A DNA stretch of 64,000 nucleotides, from the NCBI GenBank assembly GCA_963969345.1, contig OZ017767.1:3128739-3192738 (forward strand), in the 5' to 3' direction. A program made the position numbers and the translations under genes. This stretch comes from Turbatrix aceti (Eukaryota > Nematoda > Chromadorea > Rhabditida > Panagrolaimidae). Under the pieces are notes generated by a model. That model searched no databases, was not told where the DNA came from, and saw only the letters and a program-made list of their open reading frames with translations. This document shows positions 40,011-51,251 of the stretch, piece by piece (the first letter of the stretch is position 1; the number at the start of each line of letters is the position of its first letter).

Positions 40011-41991
40011 TCACAATACAGTTGACCTCTCAGCTGGCAGGCTGGATGACGGTGTCGCATCCTGGATCGTCGGATCTTTGTTCTTCAAAACAGGATTAAC
40101 CCTGTAACGTGATGTTCCGGTGCTCAGGCTCTGTGCGTCACCGTCGAGGGAAATCTGCTCGATGCCGCCATTTTTTACGCCTTTTGACGCCATCTGGGTG
40201 ACAATTTCGTGAATTTCACGACCCTTTGTTTCGGGAAGTCTGAGGTAGAGGTAAATGAGCGAGATTCCGGATGGAATGATGTACAGTGGCAGCAAGGCCC
40301 ATGAACTGATCCATCTGTACATCGGCAAAGTTATGAATGAGAAAAAGAAGCCCATGATTGTGATGAAGCCGAATACGAGGGACTGGATGAGGGAGCGGTA
40401 GCGCTGGGGGCACAGCTCCGTGGTTATGAAGTAGGCTATGGGGCCGAGGGCTCCTCTGGAAAAATTTTAAAAATTACAAAAAAAAAATAAAATTAAAAAA
40501 AAAAATTTTTAACTAAAAAAATTCCATTTTTGAAAACAAATTGAAAACAAATTTGAAAACAAATTGAAAACAAATTTGAAAACAAATTGAAAAAAAAGAA
40601 AACAAAAATTTACAAACGTATTTAAAAAAACAATTTGAAAAAAAAATTTTTTGAACAAAAAAATTTTTTCTGCATCTTCCAAGTTAACAAAACTAACCCG
40701 TAAGTAATGCCAAACCAAATCAAACTCCCGATACAGCCGTAAGCATATCGATCATTGACTTTTGACAGTTGATCGAAGAAAATATACCCGACCAGTCCGC
40801 CCATATTGAGCAGCCCAGCGCCGAGCATCATCGGCCGGCGCCCAAATCTGTCGACAAAAAAGCTTCCAACAATCGCTGCCGTCAAATTGCTTATTGAAAA
40901 CGCAAACGAAGCGTACTGCGAAACGGAAGGTGAAAAATGTTCACCCAAGATATCCGTAGACAGGTAAATGACCGGCCAGAGACCGTTGACCAGGGTTAAA
41001 GACATGATACCTAGGATCAAAGCCTGCCGAAGGCCGGGTTGTGTTGCAACATCCCTGATCGCCTGCCTCACCGGTACCGCATTTGTCTCATCCAAGGCTT
41101 CTTTCGAAATATGCGCGATGACCTCTGCAAAGTCATCCTGAGGGCCCAGGTAGTACGTCAGAGCCTCGATGGCCGCTTCGTGGTCGTTGTTGTGGATGAG
41201 GAGGAACTTGGGGGTCTCCTTGAGCGGAAGCATGATGGCAATGGCCAAAATGCCAGGAATAGCGCCGAAGCCGACGAGGTAGGGGAGTTTTTCGCCGAGA
41301 ACGCTGCTCAGGCCCATTCCCATGCCGATGACGTTGGTGGCGATGAAGGCCATCTCGCTGAAGAAGCTGCACATCCCGCGCATGTCTGTTGGGGTTGTTT
41401 CCTAAATTTCGTCTTTTTGAGCCTTCGAAGAGACAGTAACCTGGATTACCTGGATAAAAACAATAAGAGTCGTAAAAGATATCCCACAACTCGCAGCCTC
41501 GACCACCCTGCCGAAAAGGTAGAGTTCAGGAAGGCGAATTACGATCCCCAGCGTGCAGATCAGGGTTCCAAGCAAGCTGATAACGTTCGCGGTGAGTATC
41601 GTAACTGGAAATAATCCCCATAAAAAAGTCATCATCGATGGAAAAAAAACATACGCCTCCTGCCATAAACATCGCTGAGCAGTGGAGTCGCCAGGACTCC
41701 CGCGAGGTACCCTATGAACCAAACATTCAATATAAGCGACCAAAGCCAGGTGAGCGCGGATTCGCTGAGGCCTTCTGCTTCTCCGCGACGCACGTAGCTC
41801 TCGTTGAGGTAGCATCGGAAAGATTCATACGAAGTGTTGGGGTAGGAATTTGAGTATCCGTACTGTAATTATGTAAATATTTATAACTTTTTACTACATA
41901 CCCCAAAAAAACCTACTTGAAAGTTCACCAACACAGCCAAAACAGCGTAGAGGAGAATTATGAGCCGTGGATCGCCGTGGGGAGCCAGCAT
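40011..41991 (-). CDS. SLC2-like sugar/solute transporter (MFS)
   Basis: Exons 41917-41991, 41655-41862, 41450-41604, 40698-41401 and 40011-40455 give 528 aa. Twelve-span major-facilitator protein. Signatures: DVYGRRRL-type loop 2-3 motif, GRVVEAASCG, the second-half repeat FFVDRFGRRPMML, PQRYRS, and PETKGREI after the last span, the classic sugar-transporter ending. A PxxL-type loop KETPKFLLIHNN lies in the central cytoplasmic region. The first exon encodes the N-terminal span (LIILLYAVLAVLVNF). Substrate cannot be read off; glucose-type facilitation is the family default. Several hallmark loops of high-affinity GLUTs are changed, so it may be a divergent nematode member. Confidence 0.85.
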
Positions 41992-42885
41992 GGCTAGGGG
42001 ACGCTGCAGCTGCTGACGGTGCTGACGGTGTGCGTGCTCGCTCTCACCCAACCATGCGGAGAGGGTTCAATTAGATTTCTCTCTATTTTTTTTGCACTAT
42101 GAAAAAAAGCCAAATGAAAGAAAGCGCGTTTAATGAAGGGCAAACGCGTTAGCCATGCCAAGTCGTATCAGGCATTCTCAAAAAATAATTACTTGATGAC
42201 TACGTGACAGAAGAGATGCCGGCCAAAAGATAAACACGAGCAGAAAAAAATATTTAGAAGTCAAAATATTTTTTGTTAGACTGTGAGAAGATTAACATTA
42301 ACAAAAGAAAGAGTAGAGCAGAATAGGCAGGCTGCTGCTTGCTTTGCTAACTGCTAGCTGGCTGGTAAACGAGCTAAGTAGCCTGACTTTTGCCCTGACT
42401 TGACGAGAAGCAAAGGGCACTTGAAACTGGTGTGAATCATTCGTTCATAAGCAAATATTTTAATTATAAAAAAAATTAATAAACCAAAGTCAGTGACAAC
42501 AGGGACAAAGTTTCTTGATCGATTTCCGATGAGCGTGAAAAAGTCGTCTGACAGGGGAGGGGATATTTATTGCTTTCCTGCATGCAAAAACAAGTATCGA
42601 AGGCCCAGACCGCGAACTTTATGCTGGGACAATTTTTTTTATCACTGAATGAGTGCTGATGATCATTTAAAAAATATAAGGGTCCAGATTTTATAAAAAT
42701 GAATCAACGATGACATCATGCTTGCTTCATTTTTTTTTGTGTTTTCAATACGTTCCTGCAAAAAAAGAGTGAAACATACATACAAATTAAGTTAGTGTAA
42801 TAAGAATATTTTTTTACTAGCGACTACATAAATATGTACATGTATTCACCTGTCTACCTTCAGTCAACTTTGGTTTCTCTCAAAA
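41992..42885. other. intergenic, no supported gene
   Basis: Divergent promoter region between the transporter (minus) and the receptor (plus), AT-rich with no ORF, repeat unit or RNA gene recognised. Confidence 0.45.
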
Positions 42886-43902
42886 ATGAACACATCAAAT
42901 TACGGCAACTATTCCGTTGCTCTGGATGAAATGTATGCTTTGACAGCGATTCAGAAGCATGCTACCATTGTTCTTGACACCATTGAAATCACAATCACGT
43001 TTGCCAATATCATATTTATAAGTTTACTTCAGATTTTTTTGATTTCATGTATCTGGAAAAATAAAAACCAAATGAGAACTCCATTTTTTGTTATTTTTGT
43101 GATTGGAAATATTCACTACCTGTTACAGCAATTTTTTTACAACTACGGTACAATAACTGAAAACATGCTTTTTATTCAGTTGTTTGCGTTCGCTGATTGG
43201 CATCACAAAAGTTTTTTGGGGATTTGGAATTTTACACTGGCTTTCAACAGATTTACAGGTAATTTGATAAAAAAAATGGGTTCAAAAGAGTTATTTGGGT
43301 TTTCAGCAGTCGTATTCTGGAAACACATGCCTGAAATCTGGACTTGGAAAAACACAGTTTGTGTCATCGCTTTCATCTTTGCTTATCCATTTTTACTCAA
43401 CATGGGGCTTACCAAGTACTGGACGTGTCACTGGTTCATGGCACCTCCCGACTGTCCCCTAAATACCAGAACGTACAACCTAACACTAACCATTTCGGAA
43501 GTCGGGTTTGTATCCCTGGCCACGGGTGTCTGCACCTATGCAGGGCTGGCGAATCGTCTGACAGGCAACAAAAATAATCATCCTGCAATTTCAAAACTTC
43601 GTCAAAGCGCGGAACGCGTGCTTCTTATTCAGTGTTTTTTTCTCACCGTGATTTACCTATTCGACATTTTACTTCGGATTTTCGCGGTGCTAGAAAGTTC
43701 CACGTATCGTGCACTCTTGTTGGTCATAATCATGAACATTTGTGACGACCTGTACATCGCTACGCTGTATCTACCATTTTTTATCAGCAAAACATGGAGG
43801 CAACAACTTCTTGAATTTTACAAAGTACACAAGCTCATTCCTGGACAGTCGCCAAACGGTGTCTCTGTTGGCATTGCTTCTTCTGCTCTTTCGCCTACGT
43901 AA
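42886..43902 (+). CDS. chemoreceptor-like 7TM protein (srv/srg-superfamily-like)
   Basis: Two exons, 42886-43258 and 43307-43902, give 322 aa. TM1-TM3 in exon 1 end with FNRFTG|A, exon 2 continues VVFWKHMPEIW, and the protein ends with FFISKTWRQQLLEFYKV. The 48-bp intron is a multiple of three and contains no stop, so an unspliced transcript would encode a 338-aa protein with an insert just after TM3. Standard GT..CAG borders and the paralogs argue that it is normally removed. It lies alone between two transporter genes. Confidence 0.78.
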   Translation: MNTSNYGNYSVALDEMYALTAIQKHATIVLDTIEITITFANIIFISLLQIFLISCIWKNKNQMRTPFFVIFVIGNIHYLLQQFFYNYGTITENMLFIQLFAFADWHHKSFLGIWNFTLAFNRFTGNLIKKMGSKELFGFSAVVFWKHMPEIWTWKNTVCVIAFIFAYPFLLNMGLTKYWTCHWFMAPPDCPLNTRTYNLTLTISEVGFVSLATGVCTYAGLANRLTGNKNNHPAISKLRQSAERVLLIQCFFLTVIYLFDILLRIFAVLESSTYRALLLVIIMNICDDLYIATLYLPFFISKTWRQQLLEFYKVHKLIPGQSPNGVSVGIASSALSPT

Positions 43903-44042
43903 TTGTATTTATAATGTGTTCATTAAAATGTTGTTTGATCGTTTTTACACCCGTAGTAAAATTATTTAAAGCCCCAAGATTCTTCAATTAATTACCAAAA
44001 AAATTTATTCGAGATCCACAAATTTAATCAAAAGTTTAATTG

Positions 44043-44582
44043 TTAAAACAAATCAATTGTCAACATGAAAACACAGTCAGACAGCTTCCAGTTGAGTCGG
44101 AAGAAGGTGAGAGTCCTCTGACGGGTTTTCAGCTTGTTGATGCGGCGGCATGTGTAACGACAGGACGGATAGTCCCCTTTGCAGCAGACAGTCTTGAGTT
44201 TCCCGGACAGAAAAACCACAAGGTCGTCGACGTGAAACACCTTGATGGCAATCAGGACCAAGCCGATCATACCAATCCAAAAGAGATAGTCAAATGCGCT
44301 CGGAGAAGGCTCACTGAGCGCCTGAGGCAAGCGCTGGGTAACATGGACGCAAAAGTACGGATTAGACCATCTAAAAAACCACTTCAATTCGACATACATA
44401 CAAAAAAAATGAACTGACTCGGTCGGGCGCATGCAGATGTTGAGAGGAGGGCAGCTGCCACACTTTTCAATATTCACCTGAGTCCAGGACCAGACGGCAG
44501 AAGTCGGGCCATCAGTCGAGCCATGGTTGTTGGTTGAGTTGGTGGTCATTCCGATCTGATGCAACAGCTCAATCGGAGTCAT
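44043..44582 (-). CDS. small single-pass membrane protein, unrecognised
   Basis: Two exons, 44419-44582 and 44043-44370, give 163 aa. N-terminal half is Ser/Thr/Asn-rich and contains IEKCGSCPPLNICMRP; after the intron comes EWSNPYFCVHV, a hydrophobic helix (YLFWIGMIGLVLIAIKVF, about residues 83-100), and a basic cysteine-containing tail with TVCCKGDYPSCRYTCRR. The topology suggests an extracellular Cys-rich N-terminus and a cytoplasmic tail. No family recognised. Confidence 0.55.
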   Translation of the reverse strand: MTPIELLHQIGMTTNSTNNHGSTDGPTSAVWSWTQVNIEKCGSCPPLNICMRPTESVHFFCMYVELKWFFRWSNPYFCVHVTQRLPQALSEPSPSAFDYLFWIGMIGLVLIAIKVFHVDDLVVFLSGKLKTVCCKGDYPSCRYTCRRINKLKTRQRTLTFFRLNWKLSDCVFMLTIDLF

Positions 44583-45082
44583 TTTATCGAAAGTGACTGT
44601 GTTTGAGAATGTTTACGGATCGGGGAGAGAAGCTGGAGGATGGAGGATAGATGATGGCTTGCAAATGGGATAACGAGGCGACAACGGATGAGTGCCGTGA
44701 CATTTCTTTGTCTTATGGAGCGACAAAGGACAAACGCTGTCTACAACGGCGCGAAGGGGTGTTGTAAAACGTTGTGCGAGTCGTAAGGCCATCAGTTTAT
44801 ATTGGAAAACAACGAAAAGGCAACTCCACTCGCGCAAGCGATAGATTCTTTTGCACAAAAACAAAAAACATCCGTTGTACATAAATTCAAAATCACTTCA
44901 AAAAACTTTCACACTGTATAACTTTAATCATTTTTAGGGTTGTTCTCTAACAAAATAAAAAAAAGCGATTTGATCGAATTCCCAAAACATGCAAAATTCA
45001 ACGAAAATTTGTTTGTCAACATTCCCGTGCATCAGTTTTTGATCTTTATAAAACAAAGCAAATCGCACAAGTCGTCCGTCAA
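44583..45082. other. intergenic between divergent genes
   Basis: Upstream DNA of both the small membrane protein (minus) and the SLC6 gene (plus). No gene seen; short frames lack support. Confidence 0.4.
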
Positions 45083-47335
45083 ATGGAAAATTCATCAGAC
45101 GCAAATGCTCAGTCATCTGCTAACTACTTGGCAAATGCTCAGTCATCTGCTAATTCCGTAGCACCGGAGCCCGTTGAGCCGGTATCGTTTTCCCATTTTT
45201 TTGTAGAACTATTGTTCGTTCATCAAAGTTTTTCAGCATAACGCGGAGTCATTGGACAACATTAAGAGTGTCATCATCACTACGCCATTTGTCGTCAAAG
45301 AGATCTTCGATGATGGCCAGTCGGTCCAGTCGGTCTACAGCAATGCAGACCCGACTCCGCCGAAAGTCAGGAATAGGAGCGTCTTCACCCGACTCTCTCT
45401 TACTGCCTACTCGCTGGGATTCGGCAACGTGATGCTTGTTCCCCTATACTTTGCTAACCAAGGACGCGGTTAGTTTTGTTTTTTTTCGTATCATTTGAAC
45501 TAAACATTGTTCATTTTTTAGTTGCTTTTTTGGTACCATTGGTAGTATGCTACATCTTTATTGGTTTTCCTATTTTGTTGATTGAAGCCGTCGTCGGACA
45601 GTACTCCGCGCTGCACCCGAATATCGTGTTTTCCCGGATCTCGCCGATTCTAAACAGCATCGGTGGCATGTTTTCCATGATATCGTTCTACAGAGGAATC
45701 TACTTTATGCCGTTTGCTGCCTATACGCTCTACGTCGTGCTGCACATAAGCATCAGAGCATTTGAACCAGAAGGGAAGTGCTACCCCGGCTCCTATGACT
45801 GTTTCTCTGTTGCCGAGGTAACCAGTTGCTCGAAATACTGGAGCGTCGAAGCAAATTACGACTGGATGCATTTTCCTAAGAATTGTACAGCGACATACCA
45901 GAGGATCTTCAATCGAACCAATTTAGTTCGGGTTGGCATCTTTACCGATTTTGTTGATCACAATGTCTTCAATCCTGCAACTGCAGGTATCCAGTACAAA
46001 GCCCTTGTACTCCTCTTTGGTCTTTGGGTTCTGCTGGCTCTTATCGTGATTTGTATTCCCGACAAGATTCGTCCTATTTCGTCGGTGATAGGCATCGTAG
46101 CTCTTATACTTACGGCTATCCTGTTTTGCTATACGCTGTACCATGGCAGGGAATTTAACAGTTTTTTTCTGCCTGATTGGACCGTTTTGTATCAATTACA
46201 TACCTGGGTGATTGCGATAGTGTTGACACTTTACTCGTTGAGTCTCTGCGACGGTGGTGTCATCAGGCTGACTGCAACAAACTCGTTCAACAACAATGTA
46301 TTTTTCGACGTTCTCCTGACCCTTGTTTTGGACTTTTTGGTATCTATGATTCATATCTACATTTTCAGCGTAGTCACGACGAGGGGGATAAGTGAGTTGA
46401 ATTTTCGTATCATTTTGCAATAATTTTTTTTCTGTATTTTCAGTTGATTTTTATCCTGGAGTGAAAAACCCCGATGAAATACAGCAAATCCTGATTGGCC
46501 GAAAGGATGCTTATGCGTATAGCGCTTTTGGTCAATTCGCACTTCGTGCCTCGAATCCATTGATTGTAGTTTTCATGTGCATAGTCTACTACGGTTGCCT
46601 GACAATGCTGATTTTTCAGAGCGTTGTAAGTTAATTTTTCTATTAAATACAATTGATTATACTGTGTTTTAATAATTTTTCAGCTAGTATCCTACGAAAC
46701 CCTGCTCGCAGCAATCATTCGTCGTCTGAAGATCACTGACAAGTGGAAACGAACAGGGGTAATCTTTGCGCTCTGCATTGCTTCTGCCGTATTTTGCTCC
46801 TACCTGCTACAACCCCGAGGCACAATGTTTGTTTTTATTTTCCTCGACGGCAGCATATATCTAATGGGGTTCATCGCGCTCATCGAAGTCATCGCACTTA
46901 TGTATGTTTACGGATACCAAAACTTCTGCGCTAACATTGAAGCCATGATTGGATGGCGGCCAACGTTTATTCACTTTGTCGAACTCGTGACTTTTAAATG
47001 CATCACACCGGCGATACTTGCCCTCAACGTTATCGGCATGGTCACTTTAGTGTTGCATCATCTAGGCAATGACGGTGTGCTGGGATCAGCAGCTCGTTTA
47101 ACCTTCATCCTCAGTTTAACCGGCTTCATGTAAGTTTTAACTAAAAATTAAAATTTGTCTGATAACTGTTTTACTTATTTGGAAAAAATTTAGAACTGCT
47201 CCCGTCTACATCGCCGTACAAATCTACAAACTTTACAAAGAAAATCGCAAGTTGCGGGTTCTTTTCATGCCAGCCAGCGACTGGGGTCGGTATCAACCTG
47301 TCTTACAGGACGACGCTTTTTTTCAGAAAGACTGA
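45083..47335 (+). CDS. divergent SLC6-type neurotransmitter:sodium symporter
   Basis: Exons 45083-45181, 45237-45468, 45522-46391, 46444-46625, 46684-47129 and 47194-47335 give 656 aa. The LeuT-fold pattern is recognisable: TM1 region SLGFGNVMLVPLYFANQGR|VAFLVP aligns with the family GLGNVWRFPYL..NGGGAFLIPY, then GFPILLIEAVVGQYS for TM2. A cysteine pair in the TM3-4 loop (CYPGSYDCFS) fits the conserved disulfide, with N-glycosylation sites after it. The WRFPY and NGGG parts are replaced, so ion/substrate handling may differ. N-terminal exon encodes a duplicated NAQSSAN segment. Likely one of the nematode-expanded SNF-type carriers; substrate unknown. Confidence 0.85.
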
Positions 47336-47596
47336 TTCTCTGTTTTATGATTTGGGGGATCTATTTCAACATGTCACAATAAATATTATTTGTTCATATC
47401 GCAACTACGGCAGTGCATTTTATGTGTTTCTAATCTGTTGTAAATGTACATAATAACATGAAAACTTGTAAAAACCGTCAAAAAATTTATTAAAGGGGAA
47501 ACATAATTTTTTTTCAACGTCACAAAATGCAATACAAAAATAGAAAGCAAAACTTATCAGTTAACGTTCACTAACCATCGGAGACGTTCTTGAAGG

Positions 47597-48643
47597 TCAT
47601 GCAGAATGTACCCTCGAAACAACACTGTTCTGTTTGGCAAGTAAAACTATCTTGGATATACCATAGAAATCAAAAAGATACTGTCGCCAGGTTTTGTTAA
47701 AAATAAATGGGATGTAGAGAAAAAATACAAAAAGGCCTTCTAACAATATCATAACCGAGATTGCCAACATGCGAACAAAAAATATGTTTACTATTAAATA
47801 AGTCACGCGACACGCCATATTAAAAAAATATGCTGTCGTCAGTAAACATGACTGAATCAAGAGGGTCTTTTCAACGCTTTTTTGTTTTGCCGATTTTTCG
47901 GTTAAGTGCGCCGAACCAAACGAGAATACCGCAATAATGCACAACACAGCAGCTGCGATTGTAGCAGCAGAGTTGCAAATAATAAGTGTGTAATTGTAGT
48001 ACCTGCTGCTTGCGGTATAATCAGTTATCACCAGTGCCCAATAGGCGGGCCAATATTGGATGATGGGAAGGTTTGAGATGTAGGGCCACAGCAACAGAAA
48101 TATAATCACTAAAACCGTGTTTCTCGTATTCCAAATAGAATTCATATTCTGCCATAGACGAATCGCTAAAAAAATAACGTGGTAAAAATAAATTCAGCAT
48201 GCAAATCCGTGATATGCGTGCTTACCTGTAAATCTGTTAAAAGCCATTGTCAAGTTCCACATTCCGATAAAACAGTTAAAATGCCAATCAAAAAATCTGT
48301 GAATCTTGTATGTTACAAAAATTTCCGTAGATTCATAAAATAATGCCGAGGGTTGAGCGATAAGGTAAATAACAGCACCGATGACAAAAATAACAAAAAA
48401 AGGTGCTCTCATGTTGTACTTGTTCCTAATGATTGATTGAAGTACAAAAATAGTAATCAATAGCAAGCACACAATATCTATGTAAGTAACAATGTGATTG
48501 ATGGTTTCTGCAGTGCTCACAACGAGCAACTGGGTACTTGTTAATTTTGAAAAAAGAATATCGGTCAATTTTTTTACCTTATCGGCATCGCTAGCATTAA
48601 GTTTTGTCACAGAAATTCTTGTAGTTGTGCTTTCTACATCCAT
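47597..48643 (-). CDS. chemoreceptor-like 7TM protein (srv/srg-superfamily-like)
   Basis: Two exons, 48226-48643 and 47597-48165, give 328 aa. Exon junction gives FNRFTAIRLWQNMNSIW, then NTRNTVLVIIFLLLWP in TM4 and PFIFNKTWRQYLFDFYGIS near the C-terminus. An ATG further upstream (48724) would add a leader that the paralogs lack; MDVES at 48643 is preferred. Closest relatives are the gene at 49.0 kb and the broken copies at 60.2 and 62.7 kb, which share the NTRNT and KTWR(Q/K)YLFDFYGIS segments. Confidence 0.78.
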
Positions 48644-49016
48644 GGTGCGAATGTCTAGACTGACCTGGAACCTATGCCAAAGCAAAGTATGATAAATAGT
48701 TAATTTTTTACAAAATTCAATCAAATGATTTTCTTAAAATAATATAAAGTAGAATTCACAAAATCGAATTTGCACTGGAAAAAATGCGTCCACAAGCCAA
48801 GCTTACTGTATTTATCGGTTTTGTACAAATTTAATCAGAAGAAAAGCAGCACACAAAATTGAAAGCATCAAACACACAAGCCGGAACTACCCATACGGTC
48901 ACAAGTAAATACACCGAACGTTGAGATGTAAAACTGGCAAGAAAAACGAATTTATTGAGCAATAAATTTATGCTTAGTACGTCACAAAAACACCCCCGTG
49001 CAAAAATAAAAGTACA
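48644..49016. other. intergenic between tandem receptor genes
   Basis: AT-rich spacer containing the upstream region of the 47.6-kb gene and the 3' end of the 49.0-kb gene. Nothing else recognised. Confidence 0.5.
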
Positions 49017-50111
49017 TCAACGAGCAGTCGGCACCTGTGAGGTTTTTGAAGGAGTGACAGAATTAACCACAACACTGTTCTGTTTGTTCAGTTTGGCAAG
49101 TGTCAGCATTTTTGATATACCGTAAAAATCAAAGAGATACTGTCGCCAGGTTTTGTTTAGAAAAAATGGTGCGTAGAGAAAAAATACGTAAAAATCTTCA
49201 AACAATACAATATTAAGAGCCGATATCATACGCAGAAAAAATGAGCCTGCCAATATATATGTGACGCGAGACATCACACTACAAAAATAGGTAATTGTTA
49301 GCAAGCACGACTGAATTAAAAGAGTCTTTTCAATGTTTTTCTGTTTGGCAGATTTTTCGGTTGCGTTTGATGAACCAAACGAAAATACCATTATCGCACA
49401 CAATACTGCGGATGTAACCGCAGCTACAGTATTGCTTATAATAATCGTGTAATTGTAATATTTGCTGCTTTCATAAAAGTTTTTTATTACAAGTGCCCAA
49501 TAGGCAGGCCAATATTGGATGATTGGAAGGTTGGAGATGAACGGCCACAGAAGCAGGAATATGATTATTAGAACCGTGTTTCTCGTATTCCAGATTGAGT
49601 TCATGTGTTGCCAGAGACGAATCGCTAAAAAATATGGGCAAAATTAAATGAACCGCGCAGTTGCATGATTCTCACCCGTGAATCTGTTAAACGCCATCGC
49701 CAAATTCCACATTCCAGTAAAACTTGTAAAATGCCAATAAAAAAACTTATAAATTTGGTATATAACAAAAATGTCAGTCGCTTGAAAAAATAATACCATG
49801 CTTTGTTCGATGAAAAAAATGACGACGCCAATGATGAAAATGACAAAAAAAGGAGTTCTCATGTTGTGCTTATTCGAGATAATTGATCGCAAAATAAAGA
49901 TAGCCAGCAGTAGTACAAATACAATATTTACGTAAGCCATGACGTTATAGATGGTTTCATCAATGTTCACAAAAATCAACTGAGTGCTTGTTAGACCTGC
50001 ATATAAAGCATCTGTAAAATTTTTTATCTTTTCTTTATCGCTGGCATTCAGAGATGATATGGGAATAGGAGTTGTGGGTGTTGTCGGATCCGTGGTGTCC
50101 GTGGTGTCCAT
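49017..50111 (-). CDS. chemoreceptor-like 7TM protein (srv/srg-superfamily-like)
   Basis: Two exons, 49676-50111 and 49017-49624, give 347 aa. Same intron position and core motifs as the 47.6-kb gene (SSISNKHNMRTPFFVIF-like loop, AMAFNRFTG|AIRLWQHMNSIW, NKTWRQYLFDFYGIS). N-terminal segment is Thr/Pro/Asp-rich (MDTTDTTDPTTPTTP), an unstructured tail. A tandem duplicate of its neighbour on the same strand. Confidence 0.78.
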
Positions 50112-50640
50112 GTTCCAGAGGCTGAGTAGACAAAGTGTTACCACCTCGTCTCTGTAGTAACTACCAAGTGTTACTACAGAGCTAGCAACCTTTTAAACAA
50201 ATAAAAAATTGAATTAAATGACAAAAAATAATTTGCTAAACGCATTAGGTTACCTACGTTACCTGATTTCTGTCTAGAAAAAGAAAGTAAGAAACCATGT
50301 AAAAAAGTGAAAATCACGACACAACACAAAAATGGTGAAAAAAAGTTCTAAAACAAAAATTCCGATTTTTTAAGAATGAAAAAGACCTGGCGGATTTATA
50401 AACGTATTTGCTTCATTTGTGTGGTAAAAAAAAGCGGTATATTCCTTGTACTGTACAAAATTCAGTCAACGCATAAATTTCAGAGCGTCACAAACACAAT
50501 AAGTTGGCCACCGTAATACGATAAGGTAACTTGAGACACAAAATAGAGCAGAACTTTTATTTATTAACACCACAATTTTGTTAAACGTCATCAAATGCAT
50601 CCACAGCATATCGAAAAAAAAGAATAACAAAATCACCGTT
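50112..50640. other. intergenic, no supported gene
   Basis: AT-rich, upstream of the 49.0-kb receptor. Nothing recognised until the gene relic at 50.64 kb. Confidence 0.45.
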
Positions 50641-50897
50641 CAACGAAATCACACTCTTCCGCGAGGCCTCCAATGAACGTGTCGGCGAAAAGGTTCCTTA
50701 AACAGCGATCTCGACGCTCTCTTCTCAATCTTTCCGGGACTTTTACCTCGATATCAATGAGTCTGATGCTGTCATGATCGACGCCGTCAATTGGGTAAAA
50801 CATATCGAGAAGCTATTCGCGATGGCAAAAGCGACAATGGCCAAAACTCGATTTGAAATAATGAAAAAAAAATTTTTATCGGTTTCTTTTTTTAGCT
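50641..50897 (+). pseudogene. relic copy of the 56-59 kb gene (exon 3 end plus intron)
   Basis: Plus-strand frame reads EITLFREASNERVGEKVP, a TAA stop, TAISTLSSQSFRDFYLDINE and DAVNWVKHIEKLFAMAKAT. This matches the gene at 57.9-58.1 kb (EITLFREASIECVGETVP, Q, TAISTLSSRSFPEFYFDINE, DAVNWVKHVEKLFAMAKAT). The match continues into that gene's intron, ATTTGAAATAATGAAAAA... up to TTTTTTTAGCT, so it was copied as DNA, not through RNA. The Gln codon is now a stop. Confidence 0.85.
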
Positions 50898-51095
50898 AGC
50901 GCTGGACAATGTCGTAAAATTCAAAAAGATATTGCCGCCATGTTTTGTTCAAAAAAACGGAATGTAAAAAAAAATATATAAAGATTTTCTAAAAGCAAAA
51001 CAAACACTTTCAAAAGAAGAATCCAATCCGTAGATTCCACAATATGTACATAACAAAATCGCACGGATCACAATATTAAAATGAAAAAACAACTT
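50897..51095 (-). pseudogene. C-terminal relic of srv/srg-like receptor
   Basis: Minus strand reads FLNKTWRQYLFEFYDI before a stop, preceded out of frame by a degenerate YIPFF-type last transmembrane segment. Fits the C-terminal end of the neighbouring receptors. The rest of the gene is not recognisable. It abuts the opposite-strand gene relic at 50641-50897. Confidence 0.75.
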
Positions 51096-51251
51096 CGACT
51101 TGAATAATATTTGCAAATTCTAGAACTGCAACACGGAAATTTTTTTCCTGTGCACAAAACCGTAAAGCGCAAATTTGACAATATTTTTAGTAATGTACAT
51201 CAAAAAAGAAAAATTTATTAAAGAACAGGTAAAAACAAGTACCGTTTTTTA

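Noticed and set aside
41039..41614. 191-codon plus-strand ORF within the SLC2-like gene
   Set aside because: Antisense shadow crossing an exon-intron border of the transporter; no independent features.
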